Assembly (NCBI RefSeq): GCF_051172195.1
Contig: NZ_JBPJAQ010000001.1
Coordinates: forward strand, 5,704,001-5,768,000
Source: Paludibaculum fermentans_A
Lineage (GTDB): Bacteria; Acidobacteriota; Terriglobia; Bryobacterales; Bryobacteraceae
Length of the DNA: 64,000 nt
Direction: 5' to 3'
Shown here: in pieces, positions 9,420 to 16,127 of the stretch
Numbering within the stretch: position 1 is the first letter of the stretch
Layout of the letters: each line of letters opens with the position of its first letter
Notes under the pieces: generated by a model
Databases searched by the model: none
Seen by the model: the letters and a program-made list of their open reading frames with translations, nothing else
Told to the model about the DNA's origin: nothing
Translations under genes and position numbers: made by a program

Positions 9420-10073
9420 ATGACAACATTGACCAAGAACAAACGAAAGGCCTTGATCGAGTATGAGATCCGGCGTGTGACCCAGATTTTTGCGAAGCAC
9501 ATGCACGGCGCTGACAATTTCAATCGGGGTGTGGCGGCTCTCAATGAACACTGGCGCACCGTTCGGCATAGCCCTGCGGCAAGGTGGATTCGATTCTTTA
9601 TTGTCGTTTGGTGTGCGCATCTATCATTGAGCGCAGGTCGACTGGAGGACGCGCTTGCGAAGTGCAAGGAATCATGGAGTCTTCCCGCAAGCACTGACGC
9701 GCGACTCAGCGTTGCGCGTTTGCAGGCACACTTGCTTCGGAGACTTGGCAGGTTGTCCGACTCGCTCAAGTGCTGCATAACCGGACTTCGAGTTTGCAGG
9801 CGTACAGGGGATCTGAAGGTGGCGTTCAGTCTGCTTGTCGAAGTGGCTCGGATGAACGAGCAAACCTCACTTGAGAAGGTGGCATCCGAATTCGGTCCCC
9901 TGGTGAAACAGGCATTGGCCATTTACGGGGCAGCCCCGAACCTTGACAGTGGAACGCCACTATCGAGACTGATGTCACTTCAGCATGCACTCGGTCGTGA
10001 GGAGGCCACTGCCGAAAGCGCGCATGATGCTGACACCGATGAATCGATCGTTCCCAGACGCCCTTCAACCTGA
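9420..10073 (+). CDS. TPR-like cytoplasmic protein, candidate cognate partner of the upstream RHS tip
   Basis: This 217-residue protein starts with ATG after GGAGAAACCAT, 15 bp past the RHS stop, so it is almost certainly cotranscribed. It has no signal peptide. The middle part is helical with tetratricopeptide-like periodicity (GRLEDALAKCKESW, then LLRRLGRLSDSLKCCITGL). I do not recognise a named family. Position directly after an RHS tip is where immunity genes sit, but this is inference. The stop codon falls at the edge of the IS110 fragment (10072), so the 3' end may have been replaced by the insertion. Confidence 0.6.
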   Translation: MTTLTKNKRKALIEYEIRRVTQIFAKHMHGADNFNRGVAALNEHWRTVRHSPAARWIRFFIVVWCAHLSLSAGRLEDALAKCKESWSLPASTDARLSVARLQAHLLRRLGRLSDSLKCCITGLRVCRRTGDLKVAFSLLVEVARMNEQTSLEKVASEFGPLVKQALAIYGAAPNLDSGTPLSRLMSLQHALGREEATAESAHDADTDESIVPRRPST

Positions 10074-10410
10074 CCCAGACAGTAGGCAGGTAGTCGAGGC
10101 GAAGCAGATGGCCAAGGACCACGACGTCGATCTTGTCGGTTTTCACCTTGGCTTGGGCAATGGCGCGGGTGAGCAACGGGTTGCTCACGGTTACGGAATG
10201 GACCAGGGGCTGTAGGAGTTCGACCACGGCCCAAGTGTTGAAGGTGGCCTCCATCACGACTTTATGAAGAGGAGAAAGGTGTTGCCGGGCAAAGGCGAGG
10301 ATGGCCTCGCGAGTACCGGGAAAGCGTTGGCGGAGGAGGAGGCGGCCGGAGTCGTCGAAGGTGGCGGCCTCAATTTCTCTTTTATGGAGATCGAAAGCGG
10401 CGAATGGCAT
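10072..10410 (-). pseudogene. IS110-family transposase, N-terminal remnant
   Basis: Reading from ATG 10410, the reverse frame gives MPFAAFDLHKREIEAATFDD, then VVMEATFNTWAVVELL and AKVKTDKIDVVVLGHLLRLD. These are the first Asp, the Glu and the KTD-x-x-D acidic residues of the RuvC-like DEDD catalytic domain of IS110 transposases. Homology stops after YLPTVWV at ~10072; the serine-containing C-terminal domain is gone. The frame continues beyond, but only as antisense to the 9420 gene. The fragment separates the RHS/partner pair from the orphan RHS tip. Confidence 0.82.
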
Positions 10411-11334
10411 AATATATACACTCCTAATGTGAAACCAGCCAGGGAGCAGGAGTGGCCCGGCGATGAACTGGGTCACCGGCGAGCGAAGGGTGAACGGCAA
10501 CTATCTATGCGAGCTCGAAGCTCAACCGGGTGGGCCGGAGGGGAGGCCAGATACGACGGCGGGCTCAAAGCCTATAAACAAACCCGGCCTACCCCGAGGT
10601 GTTCAACCCTGCTTCCGTGGCTGGGGAGTCGGCAATTCCACCTCGTCCCTGGCCCGGTGAGCACCAGCGTAGCGCCTGCCGCGGCACAGCCGCGAAGGCC
10701 GCTACGGTTTGATCATGCCCGGTACGATGGGTTTGGGGGCACGGTCGCCTCAACGGGGTCCACGTCGAATACATATCTCTATCGTGGCGAAGCCTACGAC
10801 GCTCAATTGCGCTTGCAGTACCTGCGGGCACGATATAGTCGGCCGAATGCCGGAATTTTCCTGACCGGGGATCCGATTGAGCCATGCGGGGAGAGTGGCT
10901 GCGACAAGAATTATTGCACTGGCCACTTGTGCGTGCAGAGCACAGCTCTGAATCGGTACGTGTATGCGCTTGCTGATCCTGTCAATCACGACGATCCTAC
11001 CGGCAAGATAGCCAGAACATCGCAAGCGAATTTATTGCTCTACTTGGTCGCCGCGACCTCTGCTACGGCGTCCTATTACTACAGCCAGAATGCAGATGCT
11101 GCAAATGTGCTTGTCACAATGTCCAAAGCGACGATAAAAGGACTATCGTGCAGCGCACACTTTGCACTGTGTCAAGGTTATGGGTGGCCTTGGACGGACC
11201 CAACTCTTAATACGAGTTTTGGACATAGTAGATGTAGGGAATGTATGATTACGTGTGAAGGCCTAGGCCGTTGGCCAGATAGTTGCGGAAGCGGTGGGTG
11301 CCGTTATTGGGAGGATTGGGTGAAGGAGTACTAG
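10264..11334 (+). CDS. orphan RHS C-terminal tip module
   Basis: The frame is open for 356 residues, but only from ~10725 (YDGFGGTVASTGSTSNTYLY, then YLRARYSRPNAGIFLTGD) is it RHS-like. The first ~150 codons overlap IS110 debris and are unlikely to be real. The core motif is followed by a Cys-rich insert (CGESGCDKNYCTGHLC), the boundary ADPVNHDDPTG, a hydrophobic helix (LLLYLVAATSATASYYY) and a tip with C-x6-C-x20-C-x2-C-x3-C. The layout is the same as in the upstream RHS ORF, although the sequences have diverged. Orphan tips of this kind are stored downstream of RHS genes and can be recombined onto them. Base composition looks lower in GC than the flanks. Confidence 0.65.
   Translation: MKRRKVLPGKGEDGLASTGKALAEEEAAGVVEGGGLNFSFMEIESGEWHNIYTPNVKPAREQEWPGDELGHRRAKGERQLSMRARSSTGWAGGEARYDGGLKAYKQTRPTPRCSTLLPWLGSRQFHLVPGPVSTSVAPAAAQPRRPLRFDHARYDGFGGTVASTGSTSNTYLYRGEAYDAQLRLQYLRARYSRPNAGIFLTGDPIEPCGESGCDKNYCTGHLCVQSTALNRYVYALADPVNHDDPTGKIARTSQANLLLYLVAATSATASYYYSQNADAANVLVTMSKATIKGLSCSAHFALCQGYGWPWTDPTLNTSFGHSRCRECMITCEGLGRWPDSCGSGGCRYWEDWVKEY
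10411..10720. other. non-coding end of the IS110 remnant (possible bridge-RNA region)
   Basis: These ~310 bp lie immediately upstream of the IS110 transposase start and before RHS homology resumes near 10725. In IS110-type elements the non-coding end next to the transposase start encodes the structured RNA that pairs with target and donor DNA. This stretch has the right place and length, with several inverted short words such as GCCGCGGCACAGCCGCG (10678-10694). No boundary or RNA fold could be fixed by eye. Confidence 0.35.
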
Positions 11335-11352
11335 TAATTCGAGGAGGCGGAA

Positions 11353-12333
11353 ATGCACGGTTCTTGGCATATTCTCACTTGGCCTCTGCGGCTAACATTT
11401 CTCGACCCTGAGGCCGCACGAACAATAATGTGGACAGACGAGTTGTGCTCCGGGCCGGTGCCTTCAGGACTCAGTTTTCGCGCTCTGACTCACCGCCGAA
11501 GCGAATTCTGGCGCGGAGTGGAGTCTCGTAGGACACCGCGGCCCAACTCGCAAATGATGGAAGCAATGAGAGCCCGGTCGACACCGCCACTTTGGCGGTA
11601 CTCTCAGGATTCTATCGACGTTCTTCAGGCTGCGGAGGAGATCGTGATTTGGCTAGGGGAGGGCCCGGGCAGCCAATTGTCGATGCTGCAATGTGTTGAA
11701 CTAGTTACCACAGACATCCCGGTGTCTGTGGTAACGAAGGTGTCATCATATCGAGATCACAGCAGAACGGAAGAGGCGTATCAGGGACGAACCGTTCTGT
11801 CTACCGATGTGAGACTATTGCTGAGCAAGCTCTGGCAACATTTCCGATCTCCCTCCCCTATAGCATTCCATGAATTGATCAGGTCAGTTCCGGAGTCGTT
11901 CGGGGGATTGAGGTCATTGGGTAAAAAGTTCCCACTTCTATTTCCTGCGAAGGTAGGCGGCGTCGATGACCTTCTCTTAAAGGTGCTATCGGCGGCCTCG
12001 TCTCGGTCGTTCTCTTTGGCGGAGTGTGTCGGGAAGGCATTGAGCGGAACAGGGATGGGCGACACATATCTGTTCGACAGGGTGTTTGCGGAGTTCAGCA
12101 AGCGCACGCCGCTTCTCGCCTTGGATGGATGCGCTTTCGATCCCGCATCTACAGTGTCAATGATGGCCCGCCCCCTAGTCACCACACAAGCCGGAGACGC
12201 CGTACTTAGGGGAGAACTGGACGCGATTGAACTAAACGGCATTGACACATGGGTAGGAGGGTGTCACATCAGTAGCGAGCCCCGAAGTGGGTTTCGCTGG
12301 TGTGAACATCAGCAAGAATTCTCCGAGTTGTGA
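11353..12333 (+). CDS. DUF1835-family protein, candidate partner of the orphan RHS tip
   Basis: This 326-residue protein starts 18 bp after the orphan tip, with a strong GAGGAGGCGGAA ribosome site. The N-terminal part (DELCSGPVPSGLSFRALTHR) and the middle EEIVIWLGEGPGSQLSMLQC match the DUF1835 pattern. The C-terminal LDAIELNGIDTWVGGCHI and GFRWCEH correspond to the family's usual end, where an NGID-W-GG-H motif precedes a W-R-W segment. The function of DUF1835 proteins is unknown. No signal peptide or membrane segment is seen. Its position after an RHS tip suggests immunity, by analogy with other RHS loci only. Confidence 0.72.
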   Translation: MHGSWHILTWPLRLTFLDPEAARTIMWTDELCSGPVPSGLSFRALTHRRSEFWRGVESRRTPRPNSQMMEAMRARSTPPLWRYSQDSIDVLQAAEEIVIWLGEGPGSQLSMLQCVELVTTDIPVSVVTKVSSYRDHSRTEEAYQGRTVLSTDVRLLLSKLWQHFRSPSPIAFHELIRSVPESFGGLRSLGKKFPLLFPAKVGGVDDLLLKVLSAASSRSFSLAECVGKALSGTGMGDTYLFDRVFAEFSKRTPLLALDGCAFDPASTVSMMARPLVTTQAGDAVLRGELDAIELNGIDTWVGGCHISSEPRSGFRWCEHQQEFSEL

Positions 12334-12463
12334 TAGCAATTCAGAGTGGACCAGTTGGCAACCGACTGAGTCGCGCTCCGACCGATAGGATGCCCTTCAG
12401 CCTGAACCATCGTATGCGTCCAGTGAAGCCATGCTCTAGCAGCCCGGCATCTGCCGGCGGCGA

Positions 12464-12550
12464 CTAGACTTCAATGGGCTTCCAGTTCCCCGGCAACAAT
12501 TCGTCCAATTGCTGGATCGGGGTAAGCGTCCGAAGCTGACCGTCTAGACG
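12464..12550 (-). pseudogene. IS66-family transposase, C-terminal remnant
   Basis: The reverse frame ending at the TAG of 12466-12464 reads QLRTLTPIQQLDELLPGNW followed by KPIEV. This is the characteristic terminus of IS66 TnpC transposases (LDELLPWNWKP type). Only about 28 codons remain, too short for routine gene calling. It supports repeated insertion and decay at this end of the island. Confidence 0.65.
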
Positions 12551-12580
12551 CGCCGCCGGTTCGGAGTCGATTCTGGAAAG

Positions 12581-12826
12581 GGCGACAGCCTGACCCGTCC
12601 CAGCTCAATCGACGCGAATCCGCCCTCCCATTGGGGCTCTTCACCCAGAGGAACGACAATTTCGCTCGACTCGTTCATCCTGTTCAGCGCCATCTCCAGA
12701 TGCCATGCCCGAAACGGCCACGCCAGCCAGCCCAGACTGCCAAACCTGCGCCAAATCACACGAAAAATACGCAACAGTAGGCAATGAGTGGGAGCAAAAC
12801 CCCGTCGGGACGGGTGCGACTGTCCC
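12581..12826. mobile_element. MITE-like element, copy B
   Basis: This is the second ~246-bp copy of the element at 5404-5649, in the same orientation. The left terminus is GGCGACAGCCTGACCCGTCCCA; the right terminus CGGGACGGGTGCGACTGTCCCC is nearly its reverse complement. Shared blocks include CCATTGGGGCT, TCACCCAGA, CAGACTGCC and CGGGACGGGTGCG. The copies are clearly divergent, so they are not a recent duplication. Together they bracket the RHS block. Confidence 0.65.
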
Positions 12827-13164
12827 CAAGTCCAAGCCAAGCATTCCCAGCGCTCCACACCGCCGCCCCAAATCAGAATCCGTCATCGGAATCGCCTCAA
12901 ACCACGCGCCAGGGAGCGACTAGCCCGGTACGTCTCCCACCGGGTCCCACCCACACATCCACCCACCAGAACCCACGCGCTCCACCCACTTCTCCCCTAA
13001 TTCCCACATTAAGCTTTGTTGAGTCACAGGCGCCGAAAATCTATATTTCCTTTCAATTCAACACCCGCCTCTCCAAACAGCCATTTTCGCTTGACCCCAC
13101 CAGCTACAGTGGAATCGCGCCGGCACCTACGCCGGCATTTCTCATTTACAAGGAGATTTTAGTT
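12827..13164. other. intergenic stretch upstream of the QINANQANA-family gene
   Basis: No gene is supported here. The reading frame of the downstream protein stays open upstream to 12784, but the strong ribosome site at 13151 marks the true start. A small self-complementary hairpin GCCGGC-ACCTAC-GCCGGC lies at 13119-13136, in the presumed 5' leader. Confidence 0.4.
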
Positions 13165-13872
13165 ATGGCGACCGCAGCTCAGATCAACGCCAACCAGGCC
13201 AATGCGAAACGTTCCACCGGCCCCGTCACTATTGACGGCAAGGCCCGCGCCGCCCAGAACGCCCGCAGCCACGGCTTCACCGCCCAGAACCTCAACATCA
13301 CGCCCGAGGACCGTGCTCAATTCCAAGCCCTCGAAGCCGCCCTCCGCCTCGATACCCGTCCCGCGAATTGCATCGAGGAAGAGATCTTCCATCGCATCCT
13401 CACCCATACCTGGAACCTCCGCCGCATCGAATCGTTCGAGTGCCTCATCCTTGCCGAAACGGACCCATTGGCCGAAACCAACACCCACGCCGGCGAACTC
13501 GAGCGCTACGCCCGCTACCGCCGGGACCTCGAACGCGGCCTCTACCGCGCCATCAAAGAGCTGAGCAAACTCCAAACCGAGCGCGCCGCCCTCGGCCAGC
13601 AGCACCCCGATGTCGTCAAAGGCATCCGCGAGAACGTCCCCCTGGCCGAAGTCACCCGCCTGACCAAAAACACCGAGGAACTCTTCTTCTATGAAGGCTA
13701 CGGCCGCCCCCGCCGGGCCCTCGAGCACCTCACCACCGGAAACGATACCAACCACCCCGATAACCAGGACCCGCTGGCCGATCTCCAGCCGATCCGCGTT
13801 TCACGAAACGAAGCCAACAACCCCAGCGGGGCCGGACAGCCGAACCAAAACTACAAGGTCTCCGGCATCTAG
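13165..13872 (+). CDS. hypothetical protein, acidobacterial 'QINANQANA' family
   Basis: This 235-residue protein starts with ATG after AAGGAGATTTTAGTT, a near-ideal ribosome site. The N-terminus (ATAAQINANQANAKRSTGPV, then KARAAQNARSHGFTA) is of a type I recall as a recurrent, multi-copy family in acidobacterial genomes, with STGP followed by G-K-x-x-x-x-x-N-A-x-x-H-G. The rest is helical and charged, with no signal or membrane segment. No function is known. The N-terminal motif could be a DNA-binding or targeting element, but that is speculation. It lies just outside the RHS block, beyond MITE copy B. Confidence 0.7.
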   Translation: MATAAQINANQANAKRSTGPVTIDGKARAAQNARSHGFTAQNLNITPEDRAQFQALEAALRLDTRPANCIEEEIFHRILTHTWNLRRIESFECLILAETDPLAETNTHAGELERYARYRRDLERGLYRAIKELSKLQTERAALGQQHPDVVKGIRENVPLAEVTRLTKNTEELFFYEGYGRPRRALEHLTTGNDTNHPDNQDPLADLQPIRVSRNEANNPSGAGQPNQNYKVSGI

Positions 13873-14553
13873 ACACCACACGCCCAGACCTACACGCGCG
13901 TCGACGAAACGAAGCCTTTGACGGCCCCTGGCCCCGTTCGCGCCCAAGCCGGAGCTACCTCCGGTACTGCTCTTTGACAATTGAATCTACAACTCATCGG
14001 GGGCAATCCGATCCACCTCGGCCGTCCGCTGCCCAATCCATCTCCTCGTTAGGTCCGATCCGGGCAGGTCTGCCGGATCGCGAGCGTCGCGAGGCAGGCC
14101 GGAACCGCCGGTCCTGACCCCACGGCAACTCGTAGCTTGGGTGACCAGACACCTGCAATACGCACTGGCCGTTCCGGCGCTCGTGGAGCAGGGAAGAGCC
14201 CATCGAGTCGTGTTACACGCCTGGATCCCGATTTTCTACGTTAAGGTTGCGTCACGCAGCCCCGGCGACAGCGCACTGTGTCAAAACTGCGCCGCAACTC
14301 GACCCGTTGATTCCGATGGGGTTACCTGGAGCGAGGAAGCAGATTCCCCAAGTTGCTGTAAATATTGGGATTCAGGCGCAGGCATTGGAGCCATTGGAAG
14401 TGGCTCTCGTCCCTTCCAGGAATCACCCGTGGCGGGGGGGCGGCCTCCGCTGTACGCAATGGAGCGCCAAGCGGCGGAGCTTCCGTCGGCGGAGCGTCTG
14501 AAACTACTGCCCGAGAACCCGGTTCCGGTAGTGACGCAGTTGCCGGAGAAGCT
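13873..14553. other. 681-bp stretch without a supported gene
   Basis: Several ORFs overlap here on both strands, but none has a recognisable product, a ribosome site or homologous-looking motifs. A TTGACAATTGAATC word (~13976-13989) occurs near its left part. The stretch separates the accessory island from the outer-membrane protein gene, whose 3' end faces it, and probably contains decayed mobile-element sequence. Confidence 0.4.
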
Positions 14554-15930
14554 TTAGAAGGTGTACGACCCGCCAAACATCGGCACCACAGTGCTACGCA
14601 GGCCACTATCGTTCATCTTGAAGATCAGATTCGCGGTCAGCACGAAACTGGCGAACGGGTTCAGTTTAAAACCCAGGGAACCATTGTTCAGATTGAAGCT
14701 GCGGTTCGCCAGGGCGATGTTGTTGAATGTCTTCGCGCTATTCTCCGGGTGGGCGGTGGAGACAGCCGTCGTGAATGTGGTTCTGACCACTCCGGTGGCA
14801 TCGATGACACGCTGTCCCAGGAAGTCGAAAGTAATTGTCAGGGGCTTGGCAACTGAGAATTCTGTCCCGACCGAGTAGAAAAACTGATTTGGAAGATGGG
14901 CCTTCACATTGCTCGTGACGTCTCCGGCGAGAACGGAATCGCCGTTCCACTGATAGCCGATATTGACGTGAGGCGCGAAGCGGCCGGTGTGGAGTGAGGC
15001 GGCGACGAACGGCTTGAACCCAGCCGCGCCGGACCCCAGAAAGTTCTTTTCGTCTCCGGTGGGGGCGCGAACGTCCGCGGCCACGGCGACCCCGGCCTTT
15101 GCGTTCTTCCAGACATTGCCCTTCAATCGAAATGTCACGTCGCCCAGGCCGGTGGAGGATCCGCGGCCAGTGAAGGTCTTGTTGATGCTGCCAGTCGGAT
15201 CAGCGGAGTCAAAGTAGTGAGCTTCCCCGAACTGGGCGTTGGGTCCGGCGATGCGGCGGATCGTGGCGTTCGACTTCACGTCCAGCGACACATCCATCAG
15301 TGGAATGGCTACCGAGAGGTCAATGCGGTTAGTCAGGCCTACCGCGCCAAAAAGAGTGAATTGGTTGACTTTGAAATTAATGTCATTGTCGGTGGTAATA
15401 ACGTCATTCTCGTATTCTGGCTCGGGCGTTATGTTCTCGGCATGCGTGTGGGTGAAAACGGCTGGCAGGCTGTCGAGACTAACCCCATCGACGCTGCTGA
15501 AATTGAAGCGCTGGTAGGCGAACGATAGAAAGAACTTGCCCCGGCCGAGTGTCTCCGCGCGTTCCGTCAGAATGGGGCCCAGGCTCTGGGCTGAGCGAGT
15601 GTAGACGCCTGCGGTCCTGTCGAAGGTATACGTAAATCCGGAGGCTGGGGAGGCCAACGGCAACAAAGTAAGTTGCGTGGCCAGCGCGCCGCCCAAAGGG
15701 GTGAAGCTCGACTGGAACGAACTCACAAAGTGCGCCTGATGGAAGGCGTTCGGAAGCACCAGCCCCTGCGACCCGTACAGATTGGGTATCACGCAGGCAA
15801 GCTTGCTGCTGCTCGCGCAAGCGGTGCCGGCGGTTGTTTGCCCCAAGGCAGACCCCACCCCCGCGCAAGTCAGAAGGTACAACCCAATTGAATAGCTGGT
15901 TCTCACTCTTGGACGCTCCTTCCGAGGCAT
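14554..15930 (-). CDS. outer-membrane beta-barrel protein (Phenol_MetA_deg/transporter-like)
   Basis: The product is about 458 residues with an N-terminal signal (MPRKERPRVRTSYSIGLYLL, then cleavage near SALGQ). The segment ERAETLGRGKFFLSFAYQRF and the alternating amphipathic strands that follow match the 'transporter' family grouped with meta-pathway phenol-degradation outer-membrane proteins. The C-terminus GGSYTF, ending in Phe, fits BAM-dependent insertion. The substrate is unknown. ATG 15930 was preferred over GTG 15972 because the signal peptide starts there, although a GAGGAG precedes the latter. It stands alone, downstream of the giant kinase on the same strand. Confidence 0.72.
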   Translation of the reverse strand: MPRKERPRVRTSYSIGLYLLTCAGVGSALGQTTAGTACASSSKLACVIPNLYGSQGLVLPNAFHQAHFVSSFQSSFTPLGGALATQLTLLPLASPASGFTYTFDRTAGVYTRSAQSLGPILTERAETLGRGKFFLSFAYQRFNFSSVDGVSLDSLPAVFTHTHAENITPEPEYENDVITTDNDINFKVNQFTLFGAVGLTNRIDLSVAIPLMDVSLDVKSNATIRRIAGPNAQFGEAHYFDSADPTGSINKTFTGRGSSTGLGDVTFRLKGNVWKNAKAGVAVAADVRAPTGDEKNFLGSGAAGFKPFVAASLHTGRFAPHVNIGYQWNGDSVLAGDVTSNVKAHLPNQFFYSVGTEFSVAKPLTITFDFLGQRVIDATGVVRTTFTTAVSTAHPENSAKTFNNIALANRSFNLNNGSLGFKLNPFASFVLTANLIFKMNDSGLRSTVVPMFGGSYTF

Positions 15931-16033
15931 TGCAACTGCTTGATTCCGGCGACAATCAGTCAGTACGCACACGTCTCCTCATGCAATCCAGTGCGGCGTA
16001 CCGGTTCGATCCGTGATTCATTCCAGTTTGGTC

Positions 16034-16104
16034 AAGTTTGTAGAAATTGTAATCGTAGCCTGCGCCGGCTGCAAGGGTAATCTTGGTACCAAGTGCTACA
16101 AACT
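16034..16104. promoter_or_regulatory. nested inverted repeats upstream of the outer-membrane protein gene
   Basis: A perfect 12-bp palindrome, CTTGGTACCAAG, occupies 16082-16093. It lies inside a wider inverted repeat, AGTTTGTAG (16035-16043) with CTACAAACT (16096-16104). The block is ~105-175 bp upstream of the outer-membrane protein start and just past the kinase stop. It could be an operator for the former or a transcript 3' structure for the latter; no U-tract is present. Confidence 0.4.
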
Positions 16105-16127
16105 AGGATTCTTGTCCACAAGATTCC

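Noticed and set aside
13960..14000. CRISPR-leader-like TTGACAATTGAATC word
   Set aside because: No direct repeats with regular spacers follow and no cas gene is near, so it is only an AT-rich word.
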